A DNA stretch of 64,000 nucleotides from Plazaster borealis (GCA_021014325.1 CM037474.1:707001-771000); one strand, 5' to 3'; shown: positions 35,801-47,903, counted from the first letter of the stretch. The notes: generated by a model not told the origin, from the letters alone. Numbers and translations are program-made.

Positions 35801-37941
35801 ATGACCATTTTTATACCATGTAAGTTATGTACAAATCTGTGAACATTTTTATTTTGAATGTTAAATGCAGTGCCATGCATACCCCTTTAAAGTGAAAATA
35901 CTGCTACATCAATAGACTGTGCAAGTCTCGCGCATATTTGAACTTCCGGGACCATTGTGGTCCCAACCATATGGAGATTTACGTGGGCAAGATTTTTTTT
36001 TTTGTCAATTATTTTAGTTTAACGTGGTTTATGACCATGAAAAATATATATGTTGTTGGGAATGTAATACTTAGTTATAAAAAATATGAAAGTAAAATCA
36101 ATTCAACAATATAACGAAGAAAACACGAGAATTAAACTTGACCTCAGCTTCCGGTTACTGCCAAAAACTAAGAATTTTGTGCTCACCTCCGATCACAAAA
36201 CTATTGTAAACGCTTGTTTTGGATGCACGATGATAATCGCCAGATGCTGTAATTGCAACGCGAAGCCTTTTCATAGCACTCTATGATTGTTGAGGCGTCA
36301 GCGTCCTCTAAAAACTGCGTCAAGCGTTAATTTACCGCCCGTGTGACCTTCGCGAATCCGCGTAAGGGGTTTCTGAAAAGTTAAGATCAAATAAGCATCC
36401 TTGTCCCAGAGTTTTAATTTTGTTTCAATAATAATTAACACATTATTTTTGTATTTATTATAAAAACTAAAACTGATTATATAAACATGTAATGAGTATT
36501 TTTGTTGTTCAGAGTTTGTCATTAGATATAATTTAAAACAAAGATTTGATTTTTAGAAAAAACAAAGTTCTTCGTTTGACGTGTTTTCTCGCTCCGATAC
36601 GCGCGAGACTTGCACAGTCTATTAATTTTGTCACACACAAAAAACGAGCACAAAATTCAATGACACATGAACCATTACTCTTTGATTTCGAAAAAGTCGC
36701 CACCTATACTTTGGTGAAGTTTAAACAGGCTGGTTGTTTGATAATATTGAAAACCATGAGATGAATTAATGTACTGTTTCAAAAAACAACAAGAAATTCA
36801 ATTTTTGTTAATATCAAAAACAAGGTGTTTGTGAGTAATGTCATCAAATGATGATTGAATGTGTGGTTCAGGAGTTAGATTTGTTCCAATATTAAACTTA
36901 ACCGGAAGTCAAGGTCAAATGGGGTCACACTCTAAGTAGTGTTTATTAAGTTTTTGAAGACCTTACCGATGATGTACAGATTGTGAAAATCCAAATAAAA
37001 AGCTTCATCTTCCGGTTTGAAATGGGAGTCAATGTCAAATGGGTTCACATTCTGTGTAGTGTTTGTACTTTTCCAATGATGTATAGATTGTTTAAATCTA
37101 ATATGTGGTTCGGGAGTTATGATTTTTTTAAATATTAAACTTTGATTTAAAATTATTCAACACCTGATGATGTCATCATGAGTGACATCATTGTTCAGGT
37201 GTCGTCTTTTTATTGAGGTTTAATTGTCTGATGAGTTTGAAGGTTAGTTAAGTTTAATTTAAAAGTTATGAATTTGTGAATAGTTAAGGAGGCTCTTTTG
37301 TTGACAATTTGTGGACGATCAATATACAATGTAACAGCGATGTTGGATATATTCATAGGCGGTAAATGTACACTAAGTTTATGTGTACATGTGTTATTAC
37401 ACTATTGTGCGTTTATTAATATGGGTTAACACATACTTGTGTTCCACTGATTACCAGAAGCCCATAGGAGTTGCATTGAGCTCGTTTTACTTTGATGATT
37501 TATGCAAGAAAATATAATTGGACTTGGCTTTTACATGTACACATTCATTCTTCAAAGACTTTAAGGTTTTTTCAGAATTAATAGTTTCTGTCATATTGAA
37601 ATGCTTTTGAACAATGAAATTGACGATTTTTGGTAAGTTACACACAAACGTAAGCAGTGTGGCTTCCAGCAGATACGCAAGCATAAACACAATGACTTCC
37701 CGGCTGGGTATATCACCACCTCCCATTGACTTGATTCCTGTGCTTACCGAAACAGTTCCAAAGGGGTATCACATTCGAACTGCTCGTCTGGTATCTGGAG
37801 ACTATGGCACACAGTACACAACTCCCGGAGATAATCATCATCTACATCGTTGCTCAGATTATTTAAGAGCTCGTAATATGGCTTGATGAGTCTCTGGGCT
37901 TGTGACTGCCCACCATCCGCTGACCTCGTTGAGTGGTCCAT
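29850..37941 (-). CDS. DED - NB-ARC ATPase - TPR protein (APAF1/NLR-like STAND protein)
   Basis: Eight coding exons (minus strand): 37941-37748, 35413-35320, 34990-34746, 33559-33417, 33267-31484, 31286-31145, 30348-30164, 30059-29850. Phases match throughout and give 998 residues; an in-frame TGA lies upstream of the ATG. Residues 17-96 form a death effector domain split by intron 1 (PYYELLNNL... CDTPLELFR / KLEKYGIIGEDNTGFLKKLL... RVDM, the last matching the DED RxDL motif). The NB-ARC region starts at FVGR (122-125), with Walker A GLAGTGKT (151-158), Walker B ILLDNADD (229-236), sensor TSR (268-270) and a winged-helix HPLV (478-481). TPR-like helices follow from about residue 620 to 930, then an Asp-rich tail (DDDDLDDNDDD). 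In this class, ligand binding by repeats triggers ATP-dependent oligomerisation and death-fold recruitment (known for APAF1/NLRs; inferred here). Exon 6 has a weak GTGATC donor. A GTAAAT site at about 29870 could splice the tail onto an unseen exon. Confidence 0.88.
34190..34665. repeat. 32-bp minisatellite in intron 3 of the DED gene
   Basis: About 15 tandem copies of a unit combining TTTGTCAGATTTGCAACTAG and CTTGTTCATTGG. Variants (ATCGG, ATTGG, ACTGG, CAATTAGC) are interspersed, and one copy is shortened. It ends about 80 bp from the exon 3 donor. Confidence 0.92.
35566..35700 (+). mobile_element. Fragment of the GGCACTG-ended MITE
   Basis: TTGGTAATTGTTAAAGACAA, CTCACTTTGTGTGTCCCAAC, AAAATAACAAATCTATGAAA and GAGCTCAATCGGTC follow the order of the full copies at 61137-61505 and 63431-63799, at lower identity. 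It is in intron 1 of the DED gene. Confidence 0.65.
35911..36623. mobile_element. 713-bp inverted-repeat transposon in intron 1 of the DED gene
   Basis: The ends are perfect 23-bp inverted repeats: AATAGACTGTGCAAGTCTCG plus CGC at 35911-35933, with its inverse at 36601-36623. Related, decayed ends occur at 4507-4652, about 45400 and 56130-56752. No transposase ORF, so it is non-autonomous. Confidence 0.85.
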
Positions 37942-38635
37942 GATCGCAGGGAGGCAGACCTCAGTAGGACGCCTTCTGTTTTGTTGTCTTTGTACCCATG
38001 ACAAACTTGATAATCCTGGTCTTCTAAAACATATTCGTGCAAAATGTGGAACAATTCATTGGTGGATTTTGTTTTGTGATGGAGCAAGATTGATTTACCT
38101 GAGCTTGTGAACTTTGCCTGGTTAATGTATTTATAATTTTGATTTGTGTACAACAAACCGTTGTACACTGTAGTCTATACTACCACTGATGTGAATTTCT
38201 AACCCCACTTATTGTAATTGACAAAACAACTTCAGGGAATTCCCAATGGTGTCACATGACTTTCTTGTCATGTAATCGAATGATCTGCATAATAATTGAG
38301 TTTATCTCAGCCTTCAAATATTGCGCAATATCAGACAGCCAGAACGTTCATGTTGGGAGTCACTGAAACCCGGTGCGCTAACAGAAAAAAACCCAGGGGA
38401 ATTCACGATACAGTTGTAGTGTGTGCTTACCCTTTCTGCAGCAGGAACTAAAAGCAGTTTGATATTAATGTCATACTGCAGTGGTGTCTCCTGTAACAAT
38501 GGCAACAACCACTGTACATGTACACCATAAACTTGACATTGGTTCAGAGTTCAGCGAGTTTTGTGTATGCATTTATTGAGAACTGTTTGACATGCACTCT
38601 TACAACCCCATTGTACCTCTGTGTAAGAATATTTT

Positions 38636-39012
38636 AAAGGTATTATACAGGATGGTGATTAAAAAAATTCAGTGTTTAATTTTAGTCTGAAAGCTTACTG
38701 ATTAAGAAGTTCACACTAGAACCATTTTTGTGTGAAATATTTTCCTCTGAAATGAAGTCATATTCGAGAAAGCTATATATGCTGATAACCTAAAAAATAA
38801 ACAGCAACAGCTGATTTTGGTTGTAACAACCAAAATTAAGGACAATGTGTTTACATGCTGAAAATTTTGCATGGTTTTTCACTATTTTCTCCTGACTCAC
38901 ACAACAGACTAAGCCCAAATTTTCACACATTTGTTATTTCAGGTATGGTTGATCACATAAAATATAAACACTGTCTGCGACTATTTTGTCAGCTCTACCA
39001 ATCCTGTATAAG
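38636..39012. mobile_element. MITE with TACAGGATTGGTA-type ends, copy 1
   Basis: Left end TATACAGGATGGTG, right end TACCAATCCTGTATA. The interior (AAGCTTACTGATTAAGAAGT, ACAGCTGATTTTGG, CTCCTGACTCACACAACAGA) is found inverted at 49769-50151. Confidence 0.8.
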
Positions 39013-39339
39013 CTTTTGATTGTGAAGTGTAATAATGTACTGTAGTTCCTCTTCTATTAAAAAGAACCATTTTTTAAACACCAATCTGTACTTATTTTGG
39101 TGATTTTGTAGTCAAGCAACGTGACCAGGGGTGACATGTGAGAATAAATTGGTCAATAAAAAAACAATGTATTCAGATCCAAATGGGGTGTTGGTGTATG
39201 GGGGAGGGGGGGGCTGATAAGAACAGCATGATATTTGATTTCACTTAACTAGTTTTCATGACACATTTATCACGTAAATGGTCACTATCGTCATGTTCAA
39301 AGCAGGCCTCCTGTGGCTGTACATGGATGTATGAACTTT

Positions 39340-39510
39340 AACCTAGTTACTGCACAGGTGCGCCCTCCATCTATATAGGGCGCGCCCTCCATCTATAGAG
39401 GGTGCGCCCTCCATCTACAGAGGGTGCGTGCACCTGTGCTGTAACTGGGTGAGAGTTCATAATTCCATGTACAGCCACAGACCTGTGTTGATCATGACAA
39501 CACAACCCCT
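39340..39510. repeat. Dispersed repeat with short GCGCCCTCCATCTA tandem units
   Basis: Three copies of a 22-23 bp unit GCGCCCTCCATCTATAGAGG (from about 39360), then AACTGGGTGAGAGTTCATAA and a CAACCCCTT end shared with 27053-27230. Confidence 0.65.
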
Positions 39511-39511
39511 T

Positions 39512-39893
39512 AAAGGCACCGTACACATTTGGTAATTACTCAAAATATATATTAGCATAAAAACGTTCTTGGTAACGAGCAACAGAGAGCTGTTGATAGT
39601 ATAAAACATTGTAGGAAACGACTCCCTCTGAAGTAACGTAGTTTTTAAGAAAGAGGTAATTTCTCACTAAAATATTTGAATCTGAAAAAGACTTCAGGCC
39701 TGAAGCCTTTTTCGGGCATCTGAAAGCACACAAATTTGTGCAACAAGGTTGTTTTTTCTTTCATTATTTTCTTGCAGCTTCGATGACCAATTGAGCCCAA
39801 ATTTTCACAGGTTTGTTATTTTATGCATATGTTAGGATACACCAAGTGAGAATACTGGTCTTTAACAATTACCAAACATGTTCAGTGCCTTTG
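39512..39893 (-). mobile_element. GGCACTG-ended MITE, full copy
   Basis: Ends AAAGGCACCGTACACATTTG and CAAACATGTTCAGTGCCTTT are imperfect inverted repeats. The interior matches the other family members, in the orientation opposite to 61137-61505. Confidence 0.85.
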
Positions 39894-39949
39894 AAGCAAC
39901 AGGGTGGACTAGGTAATGATTCCTTACCATTATTAATGACAAAGTGATG

Positions 39950-40060
39950 CATCCCAAGGTTCTCCACAGCCCAAATTCTGTGTGCGGAGAAAATTGTGGT
40001 TGAAGTTTAACTATTTTTCAAACTGCTGTTTTGGACACTGCTTGTTATTTTTATTTTTAT
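39950..40060 (+). repeat. Fragment of the repeat at 42720 and 58260
   Basis: CAAATTCTGTGTGCGGAGAA, AATTGTGGTTGAAGTTTAAC and TTTTGGACACTGC match the start of the block at 58280-58350. Confidence 0.6.
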
Positions 40061-42249
40061 TTTTTAATACAAAAATAAAGCTCCCCCCCCTCATGAAAAC
40101 GAAAAAATACACAAATGAATGGTTCCATATATACATGTTCATTAATATGGCCTCCCCCCCCCAAAAAAAAAAAACCCAAAACCCAACAACACCCCAAAAA
40201 TAACAAAACAAAACAAAACTAGACCTGAATTTGTTACAAACAAATACTGGGGTTTCGGCTTTAACAAGGCGAACTATTAAGAATTGAATAATGTCTTGGT
40301 GACGTAATGTAGTTTGTTAATTAGTCCCGATGATGGCGATTGATTGTCCACCAGACGTGAAAGAGTTAACAAAAATGAAACCTATCGCTTTTATGATGCA
40401 ATTTCTATCACACAACCTTGACATTGTGATGGACCAAAACCAATAAATATCCCTTTGACGCTTCCGTATTTAATTATCTTTACTTATCTTCATAGCCCTT
40501 GGATTTAAATGCTTCCATATTTAAGAGTTCGCGCAGACCCATATTCTATCTAGCGCCCTCTCTGTGGAGTGCAGAAGAGGTGATCGAACTGGTGACGTCA
40601 TCATCCTTAGCTTGCGCCATCGTTAGATCAACCATGCATGAATGGAAGGTCGAAAGGTCGGAACGATGCCGTGCGTGTGACACAGCTGTCTGTGTAGGTA
40701 CGGACGTATCCAGTTTCCAGTGAGTAATACGTGTCATGTACACAGACACGGCGATCGCGATAAATTTACGGGCGTTTTTAAATCGGTCATATCGTCAAGA
40801 AAGGAACGAAAAACACTCAAAACAACTGCTGCTTGATCTAAATTAGAGCTCAGGCTTTCATTTGATGTATTGTTTGTGTCTTATAAGACTGTAATTCCCG
40901 AGATCGAACGGCGACAAATTTCACTGGTTAATGCTATGAGAATTTTTCGAATGGTAAAATAATAATAATAACAAAAATAAAAATCTTGACGAAAACAAAG
41001 GTGGTTTCGGCGGTAAGGCCGAAAGCCCCAAAAATGCCCCTGCTTGTACCCCCCCCCCTAAATGAGAATATCTGGTAACGCTACTGCTGTCACCCCTGAT
41101 GTAATGAATTTGTCCAACTATGTACTACGTAAAGGGTACTATTTCTCATGGTTTCCATGGTGTCTTTAAAAACACATTAAGGAGAAAACCTGTTCATCAC
41201 GAGGACATTACTGTGTACATGACAAACATTTCCATGTGAGACAAGGTGCATACATGTAGTGCAACAATGTGTGCACTATTGACAATACTCCTGCTATGTC
41301 TGCACAGTATTGACATAGCAGGCTTATCAGTAATGCATGATGATGATGTAAGTAGGCGTGACATTATACACCAGGGGGTTCCCCTTTGACTGTTGTTTCC
41401 AATACTCTGTGTGTTCATCTATGGACTTTGTCACTGTTTGGAGTACCATCAAGACAGATGTTCACAAATGCCTCCATTATTGTAAGCAATAAATGTTTCT
41501 GATAATATCTATTGATTCTAGGTGCATTGCAGCTCCATGAGGAGATCTTTCTCTTGTAACAGCATCACAGTCATAGAGTCAATGGCAAACCATTGGTAAG
41601 TAAACTAATGGCAGCAGTCATTGCAATATAAACACTAATCCATTTCATATGTTCATCAAATAGAATGCAGACAGTGAGGGCAGCTGTCATTACATGCTAA
41701 CATATTTTAATATTTCCATTGTCTTAACCAAATCGTACACACTGGTCAGCTCATATGCCATGATATCCTAAGCTGGACCTTGCAACACGTCCTATAGGGG
41801 GTGTTGATCAACATGGGACAGTGATTTGGCTAGAAGGGCCAGGACAAAACTCTGCCAGCATCCTTAATTGTCAATGGTAGATGAAACCAAATTATAAAAC
41901 TTAATCAAGCAAACAAATAAGCTTAAATTAACCCAGGCACTGCCTGGACGTGTAAACAACACACTTAAATAAAACAATTGTTGAAAACATGAAAAACAAA
42001 TCCTCTTAACCTAAATGGAAAAAAGCTTGTCAGCTTGTGCTGACAACGAACCACAGGAGCGTTGCAAACATGTCCCTCGCTGTAGGGTAAAAAAGCTCAT
42101 GAAACTCAGAAGATGCTGTGTAAAAGTTTAAATTGAATAATGTCTCCATCTAAGATGGCAATTTAAATTTAGGCTGAATATTCTACCAGTACTTTTGAAC
42201 ATTATTGTCAACATGTGCCTGCCCGGTTGTTTGTGTTGATTACAAATAC

Positions 42250-42612
42250 ATAATAATAATACTGAGTTCTTATATAGCGCTTTATCACACCCAATGGGTG
42301 TATCAAAGCGCTCAGTAATTGTTTTCCTGATGGTATGCAGGGCTATGTTTTGAAGTATGAGACCTATTCATTTATAGCACCATGTAATGGTTTACAGGGT
42401 GCTGTGGGGCAATATATGCTGCCGATCAGACCAGGAACATCGGGGCGAACCACTTCTCTTTACGATAAGTGCACTGGGTTCTTTTATGTGCATTACAACA
42501 CATAGGACCTACGGCCATGTCCCATCCGAAGGACGCAGCAATAATGGTTAAGTGTCTTGCTTAAGGACACAAGTGTCCTGACTGGGACTCGAACCCACAC
42601 TCTGCTACATGT
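42250..42612 (-). mobile_element. tRNA-Leu-derived SINE, near complete
   Basis: Minus orientation. A TAATAATAAT tail and TTATATAGCGCTTTATCACA mark the 3' end at left. The body includes CCTACGGCCATGTCCCATCC and GGACGCAGCAATAATGGTTA. The B box of the tRNA-like head appears as GGACTCGAACCC (42586-42597); the A-box side is degraded or truncated. Confidence 0.75.
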
Positions 42613-42719
42613 AGAAAGGTCTTTTGAGTGGTAGGTAAATCATATAGTACAACAACAAGAGTACAGCATGTATGAACAACATTACTCAACGTACATGTAT
42701 CGTCACCGTATCACAAAGT

Positions 42720-43370
42720 GACTAATCTGTACCACAATCAACATTCCAGGTTGGGAGAATATAGTGTTTGAAGTCGAAATATTTTTTTAACTGCTATTTT
42801 GGAAACTGGTTCCTTTTTGTTCTTGTAAGTTTTGCTATCAATAATAAAGCTGACTTCCTCTATCATACAGAGCTGAAATTATGTTTTTATCAATCTGTCG
42901 ACTGTTTTTATAAGTTATTAATTCCTCAACACATTCATCACTTTTCATTTTAAAAATATAAAAAAAGAGACACGCGCGATGAGTGCTGTGTACAAACCAG
43001 TGCATATTCAGATCGTCACTTTGTGAAAACGCTAAAATACTTATAAGTTTTTTAGCGTTTTAAAAACTAGGTCAACAGATTTGTTGCTATGTGAAAACGG
43101 ATGGTTGGCACCATGCCAACACTATGTATTTCAATGGATACATTTTTTTATCTTGATTCGTCACTTTGTGAGAACGGAAACAGCAAATCTAGTTTCAGTC
43201 TTGCTAATTAGTGTAATTATGAAACTAATACGTGTTAGGTCCTGAAACTTGCTGAAAATGTAAATAGTGCACGAGTATGTCAAGAATTTGTACAAAAACC
43301 GATTTGCCAATTTTTTTTATTTTTGCATAATTGTCACGTTGTGAAAAGGATGAACAATGTATCGTGACTG
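42720..43370 (+). repeat. Dispersed repeat shared with 58260-59110
   Basis: Shared words in order include AATTCCTCAACACATTCATC, GCTAATTAGTGTAATTA and GTGTTAGG followed by CCTGAAACTTG. Within the block a TTCGTCACTTTGTGA-like motif recurs several times. Origin unknown; no coding capacity seen. Confidence 0.65.
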
Positions 43371-43989
43371 CAGCGGCTGTCAAGGCAAGTAAATGAAATA
43401 GTGTGTTGTTTTAAAACTGATTTCCGGTCTTGTTGTCACGTTTTCAACAGTGTACATGTACATGGTGTACATGTACTTTAAGATAGCATTGTAATCAGTG
43501 CTAAAGGAAAAGTACAGTACATTATTGTTTGAAAAAAGAAAGAAAACTAAACCTATACTTTCCAAAAATACAGTATACAGTGGTGTAGCGGGGGAGGGGG
43601 AGGGGGGGGTTCAGAACCATTGTCCCATTTTGCCGCCCCCCCAAAAGAGATCAAAAAAATGCACAAATTAAGGTTCAATTCATTAAATGCCTCCCCCCCC
43701 CCCCTAAGTAGTGTCTTGCCTCCGCTTGCCCCCCTAAATGAAAATGTCTGGTTTCGCCACTGACGGCGTTTACTCTCATTTCATGATTTTTCGACTGAAA
43801 TGACTGAGATCTTGACAGGTTTGTCTAGAGTTAAAACTCTCCTATGAGGGGAGACGATGTACCACAATTCTAAGATGTATTTTTTAACCCAATTCACCTG
43901 ACATCATCATCACAGTAATCTTGGTTGCGCCATTTTGTTGTCACCTGTGTCCTTCCACAAAGGCAGGATAAAAACCAGTCGAGCTCCAG

Positions 43990-44110
43990 ACCTCTTACAC
44001 CTATAATGTGTCATTTGTTGAATTGTGTGATTGACACTGTCAAAAGCTTTACGAAGATCTGCTCCAATAAATTGACCATTGTCCATCTGTTTCAGTAAAA
44101 AAGTCTGAAA
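43990..44110 (-). pseudogene. LINE reverse transcriptase fragment
   Basis: The minus-strand frame contains LLKQMDNGQFIGADLRKAFD followed by SVNH, the characteristic palm motif of LINE reverse transcriptases (D/LxKAFDxVNH). Flanking sequence is out of frame or deleted. Confidence 0.65.
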
Positions 44111-44734
44111 CAACAAGAAGATCTGTTTGTGTGGAGGGAAGAGGTCTGAAGCCTGAAATTTGCACTGGAAGGGTATCAAATAGAATAGCATTTTACTCTG
44201 TTTTAACGTGAGGTTAGAGACATGTAATTTTATTTTCCACTTTCGTAAGGACTCTATCTATTAGAAAATAAGTGCATAAAGAAACTGAAGTGGGTCTTGG
44301 AGCCCCACTTTACCCCCACTTTAATTCGAGTCCAACGTCGTGTTGATTGGTATTAGAGACAGATGTAAGGGGGGAAAAAAAATTCCCAATCCACTTTTCA
44401 GACATACTTTAGAAGAGTTACTAATTTATACTTTAGTTTTCCCAAGCCAAAACCTCTTCCTGGCTTCCATCGACCCAAAAGATCGTTGTGTAGCTCTGTA
44501 CATATCATAACCATTTTCACAAATTATCGATTAATACAGGAACGGGCATATATCTCAAAAATTGAATTTTGCATTTTTACAAAGAGCCACACATCCCAAA
44601 GATGCATGTTATGCATAATTGCAACAGAAGAGTGTAGATGTAGGTGAATTTTGTTGGGGTTTCACAAAGAGCCACGTACGTCAGTGTATTATGTGTGATC
44701 ATGTGAAAAGTGAAAAAAATCCACAAGTATATTA

Positions 44735-44808
44735 CTCAGTGGGATTTGAACCCATGACCTTTGCCATTCTAGAGCAGATGTCTTACCACTAGACCATCAA
44801 GATTGCCC
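44735..44808 (-). mobile_element. tRNA-like SINE head
   Basis: On the minus strand TGGTCTAGTGGTAAGACAT resembles an A box and GGGTTCAAATCCCACT a B box about 40 bp later. The anticodon arm pairs poorly and there is no proper acceptor stem, so this looks like a SINE promoter rather than a working tRNA. Family differs from the tRNA-Leu SINE. Confidence 0.6.
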
Positions 44809-46462
44809 AGTAGCTAGAGGCAGTTCAAAATCTATATATTAGCAGCGGGTATCGCAACACAGGAATCGCAAAGTACTTACAATAGGGCTTACAAACATTG
44901 ATGTATGGGTAAAACCAAATAATATTCTGTATCCCAATGCAAATTTAACGTCTATTAAAGAAAGAAATAGTTATATGGCCTTGCAAAATTTCCAAGTGAA
45001 AATTCAGTGGAAGTTGTGAGTCTAGTGGAGATTTTGCTGAAATCCAAGCACTGATAATGACCTTCATTAAGCAAGCACTGCACAAACGTTCAAGTTAACC
45101 GATTCCCAGTTATTTTCATGGGTTTTTCAAATTTGTATTTGTATACACACAACACAATCCCGCCAGCTACAGTGACAAACAAAAAGCAACAGTCCAGGAA
45201 CATGCACAGCAAAAGGACTTTAAAGGAAAAAGCCCCCAAAACGTGCTTAGGCAACTCTGAACTCTTATAAACTAGCTTTTACATGGAGCCGGGGACTATG
45301 TATGGCCTATCATTAATACTCTTCTGAAACTACAATGATAGAGAAATCCCTAGATGTCACCCCAAGCAATAGATTTGATTTCATAACAAATACAGTCTTC
45401 GTTTGACTTGCACAGTCTACTGATCATGACTTACATTATAAAGTAAGCACTGCACAAATGCTCAAATTAACAGATTTCCAGTTGGTTTTGTCTTCTGATT
45501 TACATTGAGAGAGAAAACCCTAGATGCCACCCAAAGCAATACTTGGAATCAAGGTTTTAGCCAGGATTTGGTAAAAGGGTGTCCAAATTTGCTGGAAATT
45601 TAAAAACTGGATGTCCAAATTGTTCACTTACAATACATTTACGTGTAAATGACCGATAAAACAGGGTGTCCAAATTTAAAACAGGGTGTCCAAAAGACAC
45701 CCAGACACCCCTCTGGCTAACACTATGCTTGGAATGATTAATACTATTAATCAAACAAATTGTTTTGGCTAACCAGTACATGTAGGAAACACTTTACCAA
45801 AAGGAAGTGTAAAATTAAATTTAATAGCCCCCAATAGTCAAGTCTGTCAATTCCCAAAGATGATTAAGATTTGGATCGGGTGTTGATTTGAAGACCACTG
45901 ATTGGATAATAAGATTAGCGTTAGGGAAAAGTACAGTTAAGGCAATAAATCATTATGAGGACTAATGTTTTAAAATTTTGTTTTTTTACATTAAAGTTAA
46001 CATGTGTGAATTATTTACCTGTTTTTTGACAAATTTGACCTGAAATTTTAGATTAAAAATTGAAATAGCTATTTTTATAGAAAGTATTAAGCTTTGATTT
46101 TAAGATATTGCATGACAATGTCGCCAAAGAAAGTGGTAGTTTAAAACAAACCTAAAAATTTATTTTTGTTGGGATCGCGACTTTATTTAATGTCGATCAG
46201 CCATTGTGCAAACAATTTTGCATTTTACATGTATTTTGTACATTGTGCGTGGCATGTGCGAAAGTTTTTGTATGTTTTCCGTTTTGAAGATGCCTCATCT
46301 GTCAAACTTCGTTCAGAGGAAAAAATATTTAATAAAAAAAGGACTAAAAGTACTAAAATGTGAAGCTGCCCTCTGATTGGAAGCAAAATTAAACATTAAA
46401 AAAATAGCAACGATGGGCAGCCGTGTTTGTCAGGTAATTGCAGGAGACTAAAATTAAGCACT

Positions 46463-46874
46463 TTAAAGATAGGGTCATACTTTGGTAAGTACTCCAAAAA
46501 TTAATGACCATAGAAACTTTCTTGGTGATAAGCACAGCAGCTGTTGAAAGGATTCCCTTCAAAGTAATAAGGTTTGGATAATTTTTTACCCAAGAACATT
46601 TGAATGTGAGAAACGATTCATGCATGAATCGATTCTGAGAGTTGCTGTGTCCGTTCGCGAATGCTGCGGCCAGAGATGCGGTTGGTACCCACTGTCACCT
46701 AGCTAAATATGGGTGGATTCAACGTCCATGTGAAAATACTGTGACAGTTTTTTGCTGTTTTCTCAACAAGTTATACTATAGACACTATATTCAGCTGAAA
46801 CTTTATCTTTCTTTACAATTTAGCTATAAATCAGCATTACATTGACACAAACCAATCTATGACCCTACCTTTAA
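46463..46874. mobile_element. MITE with TAAAGATAGGGTCATA ends
   Basis: Left end TTTAAAGATAGGGTCATAC and right end CTATGACCCTACCTTTAA are imperfect inverted repeats about 410 bp apart. The TTGGTAAGTACTCC segment is distantly like the GGCACTG family. Confidence 0.65.
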
Positions 46875-47903
46875 TGACTATTAACTGCATGTAGTAACAA
46901 AATATATGCACAAAATGTGACGTGCATAATGTACGTTACTGCAGTGAAAAGAAACTATTAATCACAATTGTTATCATGCCAATCCAGTCACCAGTGTATA
47001 TCTAACAAATCCTTATCTAACAAACTTGTCGCTGAACCTGATACACCACAGCCTTCTTGAACAACGGTCAAAATCATGTGCATGCCAGCCAGGAAAGTGA
47101 TTCACTTTGTGTTAATGCGCCTCGGGATTTGCAGTCAATTAACGCCAGCTACACGTATGCGTATGCTTCATGCATATTCAGTGGCTCGGTAAATGTCTAG
47201 CCGTTGTCATATCCCTGCGTACTGCTTTGCACCAATAGTATTACACTAGGGTCTATTCCTGGGAGACGTCGGGCAATGTAGATGTTTTAGAGATCCTACA
47301 GGATTACACTTATGACCTTCCTTTTGAAAGTGAAAAGGCTTGCAGAATGTTTACCCTTCAAGAGTATCACAAAGTTAACAGAATCGTATGAGCAAACTGA
47401 CATCACTTGTGTCAATACACTTGGCTAGTAGTCATTACCATGACTTAAGTACGGACAACACAATGTCAAAGGTAAATATGAATGACCTCTTGTGCCCTTT
47501 TGTCAAATCTCTACTTGTGTGAAATACTTTCCGAGGTTGTTGAAAGTACCAGAAGCCTTTTCTATAAATAGCAGAATGTCAGTTGCGATTGTAGCCTTGA
47601 TTGGTAACTTCCTTGCCCCATCTGTTGGAAATTATTGGCAAGTCTTGATAGATTCTCATGTCTTTCTGATGTGCTTGTTCGTATACTCACTCCAAGAGTT
47701 GAGTCGGACAAGGAGTTTCTCCCAACGACAAAACTGCGGGACTGGGTCAAGTACTCTGTCCTGTGGATTGTCGGTGTACCGATATTTTGGACTTGTCACA
47801 AATGAGGGAATAGTTTTTCTTGTCCATTAAACAATGTAAAGTTAACTTGTGATTTTGTGTGTGGTTATTTCCTCAGTGGATGAAGTAAAAGCAACTCCTA
47901 GTC

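Larger units (their letters stand above)
37942..47873. other. Intergenic sequence between the DED gene and NAPEPLD, no gene seen
   Basis: Should contain the divergent promoters of the DED gene (minus) and NAPEPLD (plus), but no certain first exon was found. A TGACGTCA site at 40593-40600, in GC-richer sequence that ends with a possible donor (GTAGGTACGG, about 40694), is the only candidate upstream exon for NAPEPLD. The rest is repeats listed separately and AT-rich sequence with C/G runs at 40081, 41050, 43595 and 43687. Confidence 0.4.

Noticed and set aside
37490..37730. Minus-strand ORF with GDIPSREVIVFMLAYLLEA directly after the first DED exon, looking like the second half of a DED
   Set aside because: Joining it needs a frameshift or an impossibly short intron, whereas the exon at 35413-35320 fits in phase and matches the DED far better.
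44735..44808. Functional tRNA gene on the minus strand
   Set aside because: A and B boxes are present, but the acceptor stem and anticodon arm do not pair; it reads as a SINE head.
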